Positions 35,051 to 43,119 of a stretch of 64,000 nucleotides of DNA are shown in pieces. How positions within the stretch are numbered: the first letter of the stretch is position 1; the number at the start of each line of letters is the position of its first letter. The notes beneath the pieces were generated by a model, which was given only the letters and a program-made list of their open reading frames with translations, was not told where the DNA came from and made no database searches. This DNA comes from Longibacter salinarum (GTDB lineage: Bacteria; Bacteroidota; Rhodothermia; Rhodothermales; Salinibacteraceae): assembly GCF_002554795.1 (NCBI RefSeq), contig NZ_PDEQ01000006.1:310001-374000 (forward strand). The letters are read 5' to 3'. The translations under genes and the position numbers were made by a program.

Positions 35051-35857
35051 ATGCGAACATGTTCGCTCCACACCCTCGTCATCTGTCTGTGCGTCGTTTC
35101 TCTCGTTGGTTGTGACAGTGGAGGCAGTCCGACAGGCACGGATCCAGGCACTCCGGGCGGGGGGGACGGCGGCGGAGGGTCTACGCCAGCGTTCAGTAGT
35201 CGCGAAGCACCGGGCGACTCGGCTCGATCGTTTCTTGATGATACGAACTTTACGGTCCTTGCGCTGGAAGTAGACTATATGACGGGATATCGTCCGGAAG
35301 ATACCGCTCTAGCCGACCTCCGGTCGGAGCTCGTCCAGCACCTGGATAAGGCGTCCATCACCGTTGAGTCCCTAACCGAGATTCCGGCCGCTGGGCAAGA
35401 CACCTACTCCACGAATGATATTGTCGATCTTGAAGACCAGTATCGCGATGCGTACACCGAGACGCGGTCGGACACGCTATGGGCATATGTTCTCTTCGTC
35501 GACGGCAAGTTCACGACGCAAAACGTCGTCGGAATTGCGTACTACAACACATCTCAGGCCTTTTTTGGGCAGACAATCGAGGAAATCAGTGGCGGCGTCA
35601 CACAGCCGTCGAAGGCGAACGTCGAGGCTACGGTCTTGCGACATGAGTTCGGGCACAATCTCGGACTCGTAAATAACGGAACGTCGATGCAGCAGGACCA
35701 TCAGGATGATCCGAACGGTGCCCATTGCACGAACGACCAATGTGTAATGTACTATTCGATTGAGACGACGAACTTCTTCGGAAACGCCTTCGACGGCAGT
35801 GTGCCCGGCTTCGAGCAATTCTGCACCGAGGACATGGATGCGATCGCGTCGCAGTAA
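35051..35857 (+). CDS. Lipoprotein metalloprotease, metzincin-like
   Basis: A 268-residue lipoprotein with signal peptide and lipobox LVGC, so it is anchored to a membrane from the periplasmic face. A Gly/Pro-rich linker follows. The zinc-binding sequence is HEFGHNLGLVNNG at residues 198-210, with His198, Glu199 and His202 as expected. The third metzincin ligand position (residue 208) is Asn rather than His or Asp. A Met-turn-like CVMYYS follows further on, and Cys residues flank it in HCTNDQCVMYY. This resembles the Bacteroidota 'membrane metalloprotease' group. It is divergent from the S9 peptidase gene with a 199-base gap. Confidence 0.72.
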   Translation: MRTCSLHTLVICLCVVSLVGCDSGGSPTGTDPGTPGGGDGGGGSTPAFSSREAPGDSARSFLDDTNFTVLALEVDYMTGYRPEDTALADLRSELVQHLDKASITVESLTEIPAAGQDTYSTNDIVDLEDQYRDAYTETRSDTLWAYVLFVDGKFTTQNVVGIAYYNTSQAFFGQTIEEISGGVTQPSKANVEATVLRHEFGHNLGLVNNGTSMQQDHQDDPNGAHCTNDQCVMYYSIETTNFFGNAFDGSVPGFEQFCTEDMDAIASQ

Positions 35858-36093
35858 ATCGTGATCGACTCCGTGCGAGAGGACGTTGCTCCGAGATGGT
35901 ATCTTCGATGCGGTCGAGCCGGCCACATGTTCATCCCGTGGCCCCAAAATTGTTTATTCCGCGTCCGTGTCGCGCGACGATCTGCCACGAGTTTACCGCC
36001 GTATCGTGCAGCGAAGCAGCCGTCGGCGTGCCCGGTAGGGACGTTATTTACGACCGATAACCTTCAAACAGCACCACCATTTCAAGTGAACAG

Positions 36094-36708
36094 ATGAGCC
36101 ATATTGACTCGTTCGAGCACGAATTCGTTGGATACCTGGCCGGTCTGCCGGTGTATCATCCGTTAGAAGAGATCCGAGGTGATTTTGTCTGCGATGCTCG
36201 GCACATCGTCATCGGAGGGGGAAGTGGGGAGCATCCGGCACTGGTTCTGGGCAGTCCGCGGCAGGCCGTGGCTCATTTCCTGTACGACGCACTGTCATCT
36301 ACAGCCGAGAGCTCAGCACCTCAAGCTCGCCTTCCCTTAAAGGCCGTCGTGGATGAATGGCTACCGACGGTCGAGTCATTCATCCATTCGCCCCCCGAAG
36401 AGCTGCTGAGGTTTTACGACTGGACTGAGGAGAACAAAAGTCACTTCCGAGAGCAATTCGATGACGGCGTCCCGAATCCGTACTGGGGAGACCGCTTCTG
36501 GGGCTGGCTGGTTCTGGGACTCGGAGAGTTTGTGTTTTTTGCGATGCCCGAGCTCGCTGGGGATGTTCTGACCGATCTGGGAGCGGAGCGGCCGCACGAC
36601 TATTTCCAGCACGTTCGATACAGTAATATTCTGCTGCTGCCGGAGCGCATGCCGGTTTACGCAAACGGAGGACATGCCTTTTCTTCATTTCGTCGACAGC
36701 GAGACTGA
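36094..36708 (+). CDS. Protein of unknown function
   Basis: A 204-residue soluble protein with no signal peptide, membrane span or metal motif. It has many aromatic residues (WLPTVESFI, FYDWTEENKSHF, PYWGDRFWGWLVLGLGEFVF) and looks like a folded cytosolic protein. Codon choice matches the neighbours. I do not recognise the family. It lies between the metalloprotease and the outer-membrane barrel gene, with gaps of 236 and 200 bases, so no operon is evident. Confidence 0.6.
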   Translation: MSHIDSFEHEFVGYLAGLPVYHPLEEIRGDFVCDARHIVIGGGSGEHPALVLGSPRQAVAHFLYDALSSTAESSAPQARLPLKAVVDEWLPTVESFIHSPPEELLRFYDWTEENKSHFREQFDDGVPNPYWGDRFWGWLVLGLGEFVFFAMPELAGDVLTDLGAERPHDYFQHVRYSNILLLPERMPVYANGGHAFSSFRRQRD

Positions 36709-36908
36709 AAAAAGAGTATCGCCTATCTTCTGTCGTCTTGATCTGTCGATAGAGATCCATCGCCCCGGGTTACAGGTGTAACTTTTAAAAGAGCTGACCA
36801 CCATCTGGAACTGCCAGAAAATGGTGCGGTGAAACGTCGCGAAATCGGTGCTGGATCATCCTGGTCTGGCACGTTTCCCTAATGCCTCGCCTGCGTGGCG
36901 GGGATCTC

Positions 36909-37589
36909 ATGAAAAAGTTCATTGGCCTTACGCTGATTGTCCTCGTCGCCAGTGTCGCGCCGGCCTTCGCCCAGTTCTGGTCCGGTGTTGGTGTTCGGGC
37001 GGGTGCAAGTGGCGCGCTCCTTCGCGGAGACAATGTCGGAATAACGGACAACTCCACTGATCGAAATTACGGCTTCACGGTTAGCCTCTACAAGGCCGTT
37101 CCACTCGGCTCGGGCTTCGCTCTCCAGCCGGAAGTGATGTACTCGCAGAAAGGAGGCGCTCTATCGTTCGAGGAGTCCATCGGCGGTGCAGCGATGACGG
37201 ATGTTGACGTTGCGTTCAACGTAGACTACGTCGAACTACCGGTGGCTGTCTCGTACACGATCCCGATGCAGAGTCGCTACGTGCCGATGCTGTACGCGGG
37301 CCCGTACGTTGGTTTCGCCACACGACGGGAAGCCAATTTCGATATGGGTGGACTGGACGTCTCGATCGACGGGGACGACGCCTTTAAGCGGTGGGATTAC
37401 GGCGCGGTCTTCGGTGCAGATCTCGGATTCCAGATGGCTCGCCGCATGGCGACACTTGGTGTCCGGTACGACCTCGGGATCGCCGATATCGTAAAAGACG
37501 GTGTCGCGGACGACGAGAATGACGGGTTCACCGTCGCACCTGACGTTCGAAATGATGAGTGGTCCATCGTCGTCGGCATGCGCCTGTAG
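36909..37589 (+). CDS. Outer-membrane beta-barrel protein, PorT-like
   Basis: A 226-residue protein with signal peptide MKKFIGLTLIVLVASVAPAFA. The start at 36909 is preferred to 36882 because it gives this clean signal. The mature part has alternating strands and aromatic girdles (GVGVRAGASGALLRGDN, GFALQPEVMYSQKGGAL, YVELPVAVSYTIP, LYAGPYVGFATR), typical of the PorT/OmpX-like barrels of Bacteroidota ('outer membrane beta-barrel domain'). It ends in VVGMRL with a terminal hydrophobic residue, as barrel proteins do. Role unknown. A rho-independent terminator follows 71 bases downstream. Confidence 0.82.
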   Translation: MKKFIGLTLIVLVASVAPAFAQFWSGVGVRAGASGALLRGDNVGITDNSTDRNYGFTVSLYKAVPLGSGFALQPEVMYSQKGGALSFEESIGGAAMTDVDVAFNVDYVELPVAVSYTIPMQSRYVPMLYAGPYVGFATRREANFDMGGLDVSIDGDDAFKRWDYGAVFGADLGFQMARRMATLGVRYDLGIADIVKDGVADDENDGFTVAPDVRNDEWSIVVGMRL

Positions 37590-37659
37590 CAATACGCTGT
37601 TCTGGCACAACGATGCGAAACCGACGCTTCAGGTCGCTACTTGATGCGTCATTTTGACG

Positions 37660-37699
37660 AAGGGCCTGTGCGGTCAAATCGCGCAGGTCCTTCTTTATT
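37660..37699 (+). terminator. Rho-independent terminator after the barrel gene
   Basis: The stem GGGCCTGTGCG pairs with CGCGCAGGTCC across a short loop (GTCAAAT) with two G-T pairs, and is followed by TTCTTTATT. It sits 71 bases after the stop of the outer-membrane barrel gene. Confidence 0.65.
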
Positions 37700-37839
37700 G
37701 GCCTAGGCCCGGTCGAAATCATGTTCTGCTCGAGTTCGGGTCACGACTGGACTCGTTCGGCGACGTCGATGCGGGGGAGGGGGACGGTAAACGTGTGTCC
37801 CCATAGCTGTGGAAAAGCCGAAATCATACGGAAAAGAAA

Positions 37840-37876
37840 AAGCCCGCCCGGCAACTGCCAGGTGGGCTTCTTTGTC
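37840..37876 (-). terminator. Rho-independent terminator of tRNA-Arg
   Basis: On the minus strand, directly after the tRNA, AAGCCCACC with an inner TGGCA pairs with GCCGGGCGGGCTT around a tiny loop, and is followed by a T-run (TTTTTCTTTTCC). This is a strong intrinsic terminator. The stem also reads with a weaker T-run on the plus strand. Confidence 0.8.
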
Positions 37877-37878
37877 GT

Positions 37879-37951
37879 GCGCTTGGGAGGATTCGAACCC
37901 CCGACCTTTGGAACCGGAATCCAACGCTCTATCCAACTGAGCTACAAGCGC
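37879..37951 (-). tRNA. tRNA-Arg (anticodon CCG)
   Basis: The minus strand folds as a full cloverleaf. The acceptor stem is GCGCTTG with CAAGCGC, the D-arm is GCTCAGTTGGATAGAGC, the anticodon arm is TTGGA/TCCAA around the loop TTCCGGT (anticodon CCG), the variable loop is AGGTC, and the T-arm is GGGGG-TTCGAAT-CCTCC. The discriminator is A73 and CCA is not encoded. It reads CGG arginine codons, which are common in this GC-rich genome. A terminator follows immediately. Confidence 0.95.
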
Positions 37952-38196
37952 ATGGGGTCATAGTCGCTCGTCCGATGGTGTCGCAGAATCGCATAGCAAG
38001 GATGGCGGGGTGCGCCGTCCCGTTCGGACACCCGCATGTATTGGCCATGCTATCCTATTGTTCCTGCGAAGAATCCGGGAACCGCTTCCTCATGAGTCGT
38101 TCACCCTCTATGCTTTCCGATGCGTCAGGCGGAGTTCGATTCCTGAAGTTCAACTGGCGCCTCCCCGTCGATCGATCACCGACTTTCTCCCGATTT

Positions 38197-39210
38197 ATGT
38201 CGGATTCATCTTCCCCATCCAATTGTTCGCAAACCCGCCCGACGCTCCCCGATCCGTGGGCACCGGGGCGACGGATTACTCTGGACGGCCCGCTCGAACC
38301 CGCTGCGAACGAAACCCTGTTTGGCTCAATGACGGGCTTTCTGGCTATTATCGGTGGGTTCATTCTGTTTCAGGTGATCGTATCGCCGGTGATTCTCGTC
38401 GGTATTCTCGCGTTCGTGGAGGGCCCAGGCGCCATGTCGATCTTGACCAACCAGGAACGGCTGCTCTCTGGATACGCACAGGAACTGCTCCTGACAAATG
38501 CACTCGCCCAGTGGGTGTCCTTTGGAGCGCTAACGCTGCTCCTTGCCCGTCTGCACGCACAGAAAATCGCTGCGTTTCTGCGCGTACGTACACCGGCGCC
38601 CGGAACGCTCGGACTTTCTCTTGCGGGAATGGTCGCACTTCTCCCTGTAGCGCAGTGGCTAGCGCAGATCAATCAGCAGCTTCCATTGCCTGAGTTTTTC
38701 CGCGTTCTCGACGAGCAGAGCATGAAACTCGTCGAGCAGGCCCTCGCTAGCGATTTTAGCCTGGTGTTCGGACTGCTTGTGATGGCTGTGACGCCTGCCA
38801 TATGCGAGGAACTGATCTTCCGCGGCTATGCGCAACGTCAGTTCGAGCGAGCGATGCCTCCTCTCATGGCCATCCTGGCGTCGGGCCTTTTGTTCGGGTT
38901 CTATCATCTACGATTGACCCAATTTCTGCCGCTCGCTGCGATCGGTATCTATCTCGCGTATCTCACCTGGCGCACGGGAAGCCTCTGGCCTGCTGTCATA
39001 GCGCACTTCGCAAACAACGCGATGATCGTCGTCGGATCGCGATACATGGGAGGAGAAGACGACGTCTCGGCAACCGTTGCCCAGGATGTCACGATTCCGT
39101 GGTACGCGATCGTCCTCGGAATCGTCGGGTTTGCCGGCGTCATTTACGCGTTTGAAACCTACATTCACCCGCCGGATGGCGATGAAGACGACTTGTCCCT
39201 CTCTGCCTGA
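38197..39210 (+). CDS. CPBP-family intramembrane glutamic endopeptidase
   Basis: A 337-residue membrane protein. ATG 38197 is chosen; the frame stays open to 37975 but that part is not membrane- or protein-like. About eight transmembrane helices are visible. The CPBP (Abi/CAAX-prenyl protease 2-like) motifs are EELIFRGYAQRQF with the Glu pair, FGFYHLRLTQF with the conserved His, and AHFANNA with the conserved Asn. Bacterial members cleave or mature membrane peptides, and some protect against bacteriocins; the substrate here is unknown. It is followed by the DUF2007 and CdsA genes on the same strand. Confidence 0.85.
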   Translation: MSDSSSPSNCSQTRPTLPDPWAPGRRITLDGPLEPAANETLFGSMTGFLAIIGGFILFQVIVSPVILVGILAFVEGPGAMSILTNQERLLSGYAQELLLTNALAQWVSFGALTLLLARLHAQKIAAFLRVRTPAPGTLGLSLAGMVALLPVAQWLAQINQQLPLPEFFRVLDEQSMKLVEQALASDFSLVFGLLVMAVTPAICEELIFRGYAQRQFERAMPPLMAILASGLLFGFYHLRLTQFLPLAAIGIYLAYLTWRTGSLWPAVIAHFANNAMIVVGSRYMGGEDDVSATVAQDVTIPWYAIVLGIVGFAGVIYAFETYIHPPDGDEDDLSLSA

Positions 39211-39347
39211 AGGATGATTGTTTTTCGCGGGAACGGTGCCGTGTGTAAGCGGTGCAGAATGTGCCATCAACCGAACGGATTCATGTCGGTTGTGTCATGG
39301 CTTGCGTGCTCACATTCCTCGGCGTTCCAATAGACTCCGCTACGACG

Positions 39348-39701
39348 ATGAGCAAGTACGAGAACTGGGTTCCAGTCTTTTCGACGGGAACCGACTACGA
39401 AGCTGATATGGTGCGCGACCGACTCGACGACGCTGGACTTCCAGCAGTCGTGCTGACCAAGCGGGATCACGCCTTTAACCTGAATGTCGGTGATCTTGCG
39501 AATGTAATCGTCCTCGTTCCTCCGGAGAACGTGGATGAAGCGCGCGAGGTAATGCAGCAGCGCCTCACGGACGAGGAACTCGAGAAGGCCGCTATGAGCG
39601 CGGACCCGAATGCGCCGGACGCTCATACGCCGGAAGAACAGTCTCGCCTCGACTCGGGACACGACCGCGTCGACTTCAGCGCCCCGGACGACCAATCGTG
39701 A
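39348..39701 (+). CDS. DUF2007 domain protein
   Basis: A 117-residue soluble protein. The start at 39348 gives MSKYENWVPVFSTGTDYEAD, the usual beginning of DUF2007 proteins ('putative signal transducing protein'), and the domain continues through MVRDRLDDAGLPAVVLTKRD to VIVLVPPENVDEAREVMQ. The last 40 residues are acidic and disordered-looking. The domain resembles small ligand- or protein-binding modules, but no function is established. It lies 64 bases upstream of CdsA, possibly in one transcript. Confidence 0.8.
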   Translation: MSKYENWVPVFSTGTDYEADMVRDRLDDAGLPAVVLTKRDHAFNLNVGDLANVIVLVPPENVDEAREVMQQRLTDEELEKAAMSADPNAPDAHTPEEQSRLDSGHDRVDFSAPDDQS

Positions 39702-39765
39702 CGGGGACGAGTACCACCCCGCATTCGACTGTTTTCCGCCCCGTCTGTTTTTTAAACTACACCGT

Positions 39766-40590
39766 ATGTCCGACTCCCTCCGAAGAGTGTTGACGGCCCT
39801 CGTGGCCGCTCCCGTTGTTCTCGGCCTCGCGTACCTGGGTGGTTGGCCATTCGCTGTTCTGATCGCTGGGATCGGGATGGTTGCGCAGTCCGAGATCTTC
39901 GACATCGCTCGCTCCTCGGGAGTGGAGCCCTATGCCCCGATCGGGTACCTGCTCGGGGCGTTGATCGTGGCCGGCGTGATGATTCCGGAGCTCTGGGCCG
40001 TCGCAATCGCCGTCATCGTGGGCTTCATCTCTCTGGCCCCATTTCTGGTGGAGCGGGGGGGCTTTCTGGCGAATGTGATGGTGACGCTGGCGTCGGCTCT
40101 TTATCCTACGGGGCTCCTCGCCGCGCTCGTGACGATCCGGGAAGGACGCGGTCCGCTCATCGATGACCTCGGCGCCTTCTTCGTCGTGATGCTCATCTTC
40201 TTCCTCGTGTGGGCGACCGATATTTTTGCGCTGTACACTGGAAAAGCCATCGGTCGTACGAAGCTCGCTCCATCGATTTCCCCGAACAAAACGTGGGAGG
40301 GATCCGTCGGCGGTGTCTTGGCGGCTGGGCTCGTCGCGATCGGCTTCAAGCTTACGGGAGCCGTTGATCTCGCGTGGGTGCATCTGGCTGCTATGGTCGT
40401 GATCTGCGGCGTCGTGAGTCAGGCCGGCGACCTCGCAGAAAGCCAGATCAAGCGCTCGGCTGGGGTGAAGGATGCCAGCTCGATCCTACCCGGACACGGC
40501 GGGCTCTTCGACCGATTCGACTCGATGGTTGTTGCCGCGCCGCTCGCATATCTCTACCTCGTGTACGTTGCGAAAGTGTTCATCATCTAA
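39766..40590 (+). CDS. cdsA: Phosphatidate cytidylyltransferase
   Basis: A 274-residue integral membrane enzyme, the usual size. It makes CDP-diacylglycerol from phosphatidate and CTP, the branch point for phospholipid synthesis. About eight helices are visible. The C-terminal signature SILPGHGGLFDRFDS is intact, as are the upstream metal-site features (VWATDIFALYTGKAIGRTKL, then SPNKTWEGSVGG). ATG 39766 follows a frame that is open further upstream inside the DUF2007 gene. It is followed by a small membrane protein, MutL and TilS on the same strand. Confidence 0.95.
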   Translation: MSDSLRRVLTALVAAPVVLGLAYLGGWPFAVLIAGIGMVAQSEIFDIARSSGVEPYAPIGYLLGALIVAGVMIPELWAVAIAVIVGFISLAPFLVERGGFLANVMVTLASALYPTGLLAALVTIREGRGPLIDDLGAFFVVMLIFFLVWATDIFALYTGKAIGRTKLAPSISPNKTWEGSVGGVLAAGLVAIGFKLTGAVDLAWVHLAAMVVICGVVSQAGDLAESQIKRSAGVKDASSILPGHGGLFDRFDSMVVAAPLAYLYLVYVAKVFII

Positions 40591-40734
40591 CCCTGATACG
40601 GTTAGCCTAACGGTGTATGCAAAGGGGGAAACGTGAAGCTGGAAGACTCGGCCGCGTCCGGCTCTGTGATCGGAACGCACGGCGGGCCGCAAATGTGTAA
40701 AGACTCGGTCTTCTCCCCCGAATTCTACGTTGCC

Positions 40735-40938
40735 ATGGGCCTGTTTACACCGTCACGCCGTAAAAAACCGAAGCGCTTTACGTACGAGCCGCGCTTCTAC
40801 AATCCCGACAAAGAGGAAGATATCAAACGTCGGATGCGCGTGAAGCGCAGGAAAAAGAGGCAGCGCAGCCCGCTCAGCATTCTCTATCTCATCGGGCTGC
40901 TGTCGTTCGCTATCTTCGTCATGTACTCGCTCGGGTAG
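40735..40938 (+). CDS. Small basic single-span membrane protein
   Basis: A 67-residue protein starting at ATG 40735. A strongly basic N-terminal half (MGLFTPSRRKKPKRFTYEPR, then FYNPDKEEDIKRRMRVKRRK) is followed by one C-terminal transmembrane helix (SILYLIGLLSFAIFVMYSL). By topology rules the basic part is cytoplasmic. Its position between CdsA and MutL and the conserved-looking F-x-Y-E-P-R-F-Y motif suggest a conserved small protein of the Bacteroidota. Function unknown. Confidence 0.7.
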   Translation: MGLFTPSRRKKPKRFTYEPRFYNPDKEEDIKRRMRVKRRKKRQRSPLSILYLIGLLSFAIFVMYSLG

Positions 40939-41042
40939 TGGGTCGAGCGGCGTACCGATGCGGTGTGAATTGGGGCAACTCGGTGCATAGCCGCGTTTCT
41001 GTGGTCCTCTGTCCGATACGTACGTACTGAACACTTCTTTCT

Positions 41043-43100
41043 GTGAGTGACGAATCGTCTTCGCGTGCCGCCACCTCTTCGGAGTCGGACGGAATCATTC
41101 GCCAGATGTCGGACACGCTGGCGAATAAGATCGCGGCCGGTGAGGTTGTCCAGCGCCCGGCCTCTGTGGCAAAAGAGTTGATTGAGAACGCGGTCGACGC
41201 CGGGGCGTCTTCGATCGACCTGATCATCAAGGATGCGGGAAGCACGCTCGTCCAGGTCATCGATGACGGCTGCGGAATGAGCCGGGCCGACGCGCGTCGC
41301 TGCTTCGATCGCCATGCAACGAGCAAGATTCGCTCGATCGAAGACCTCGACCGGATCCGTACGCTCGGTTTTCGGGGCGAGGCGCTCGCTTCCATCGCGT
41401 CCATCTCGCAGGTTGACCTGAAGACGAAACGCGTTGAGGATGATGTGGGCACGGACGTTCGTGTCGAAGGCGGCGATGTCGTGCACGTCCAACCCTGTGC
41501 GGCGCCGAACGGCACGTCCATCGCCGTTCGCAACCTGTTTTACAACGTCCCCGCGCGGCGCAACTTCCTCAAAACGCCAGCGACGGAACTGAAGCATCTG
41601 ACCGACACCTTTCGGTTCCTCAGTCTGGCACATCCGGGCATAGCGTTTCGGATGGAGCACAAGGACCGGTCCCTGTACGACCTGCCGTCGATCTCGACGG
41701 ATGGTGGGCCGTTGGCGGCGTTGCGTCAACGCGTTGTCGACCTCATGGAGCTGGACGACGACCGGTCACTCCTGAATGTCGAGGATGAGGCAAGCCAGGT
41801 GTCCGTACGCGGTCTCGTGATCGATCCGACCGCAGGACGAAGGAAGAAGAAGGGAGATCAGTTCCTCTTCGTGAACGAGCGGTACGTCGAAGATCGCTAC
41901 CTGAGTCATGCGGTCCGCAAGGCCTACGGAGATCTCCTCCCCGAAAAGGCGTTTCCATTCTTCGCGCTGTTCCTCGAGATGGATCCGCGCCGCGTCGATG
42001 TGAACGTGCATCCGACGAAGGCCGAGGTCAAGTTCGAGGATGAGAGTGGGATCTACGGCTTTCTGAAGTCGGCCGTGCGTCAGGCGCTCGCGACGGCGAA
42101 TCACACACCGCGTTTTCAATCTGGCAGGACGGACTTGTCCAGCGCAAGCCGATCGTCTGATGAGTCTGCATCGCGATCTGGCGGGACCTCGTCGCCGTCG
42201 TCGGCCCCCGATTCGGACACATCTGATGACGAGTCCAGCCGTCCCCGCTTCCGTGGCACGCCCACGTCGTTTCAGCCACGAAGCGGCGGGGGCGGAGCTT
42301 CCGGGGAATCCCGTTCGAGGCGCAGGAAGACGTTCCGGTCCGCAGACAGCCTCGATGAGGCATCGTCCGGGTCGGAAGGAGGGCCGAGTGGATCAGGGAC
42401 GAGGCGTCGATCACCGGGCGGGTCTCCGTCGACCGATCACACCCGATCGTCACCGAGTCGGGACGCGTCGGACGCTCAGGCGGGGGAGTTGACGCACGAG
42501 TTATACCGCCAGCCGGAAGACGGCGAGGCCTCCATCGGGCCCGTGTGGTCGCTCCACGGCCAGTATTTGATTACACCGACCGAGCACGGCTTGCTCATGA
42601 TCGACCAGCGGGCGGCGCACGTGCGCGTCCTGTACGAGCAGGCTTTAGGCCAGCTACGGTCCGACGGCTCCGGAGAGTCGCAGCAGCTTCTCTTTCCGCA
42701 GACGGTCGAACTTGACTCGGTCGAGGATGCTATGATCGACGACTGGATGCCGGAACTGAAAGCGCTCGGGTTTGACCTCGAAAGGCTGAGTGGTCGAACG
42801 GTTCAGGTGCGCGGGGTGCCCGTTCACGTTCGGGGTGAGGACGAGTCGACCATTCTGCAGACCGTCATGGACCAGCTGCGGGAGGGCACGTCGCTACCCG
42901 CGGAGGAGCGAAAGGAGCATATTGCGAAAACCCTTGCGCACCAGAGTGCCGTTCAGCGAGGGCAAGAGCTGAGCCGGGAGGAGCGGCGGTCGCTGATCCG
43001 ACGCTTGATGTCGTGCGAGATGCCGTACGCCGATCCGAGCGGAACGCCCACGACGCTCGACGTGTCGATGGAGGAAATCGAGCAACGATTCCGCCAGTAA
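41043..43100 (+). CDS. mutL: DNA mismatch repair protein MutL
   Basis: A 685-residue GHKL ATPase that couples MutS recognition to strand incision. The start is a GTG at 41043, giving about 20 residues before the conserved IIRQMSDTLANKIAAGEVVQ. ATPase motifs are ELIENAVDAGA, DDGCGM, TLGFRGEALASIASIS and GTSIAVRNLFYNVPARR. A Ser/Arg-rich linker (about 345-480) joins the C-terminal dimerisation domain. The endonuclease motif, normally D-Q-H-A-x-x-E-x-x-x-x-E, reads DQRAAHVRVLYE at residues 521-532, with His and the first Glu replaced. Nicking activity may therefore be lost or changed. TilS follows 19 bases downstream. Confidence 0.94.
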   Translation: MSDESSSRAATSSESDGIIRQMSDTLANKIAAGEVVQRPASVAKELIENAVDAGASSIDLIIKDAGSTLVQVIDDGCGMSRADARRCFDRHATSKIRSIEDLDRIRTLGFRGEALASIASISQVDLKTKRVEDDVGTDVRVEGGDVVHVQPCAAPNGTSIAVRNLFYNVPARRNFLKTPATELKHLTDTFRFLSLAHPGIAFRMEHKDRSLYDLPSISTDGGPLAALRQRVVDLMELDDDRSLLNVEDEASQVSVRGLVIDPTAGRRKKKGDQFLFVNERYVEDRYLSHAVRKAYGDLLPEKAFPFFALFLEMDPRRVDVNVHPTKAEVKFEDESGIYGFLKSAVRQALATANHTPRFQSGRTDLSSASRSSDESASRSGGTSSPSSAPDSDTSDDESSRPRFRGTPTSFQPRSGGGGASGESRSRRRKTFRSADSLDEASSGSEGGPSGSGTRRRSPGGSPSTDHTRSSPSRDASDAQAGELTHELYRQPEDGEASIGPVWSLHGQYLITPTEHGLLMIDQRAAHVRVLYEQALGQLRSDGSGESQQLLFPQTVELDSVEDAMIDDWMPELKALGFDLERLSGRTVQVRGVPVHVRGEDESTILQTVMDQLREGTSLPAEERKEHIAKTLAHQSAVQRGQELSREERRSLIRRLMSCEMPYADPSGTPTTLDVSMEEIEQRFRQ

Positions 43101-43119
43101 GCCGGTTGATACTTGCGCG

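Noticed and set aside
37703-37936. Minus-strand 77-codon frame overlapping the tRNA
   Set aside because: Its middle is a translation of the tRNA-Arg gene and its terminator, a common artefact.
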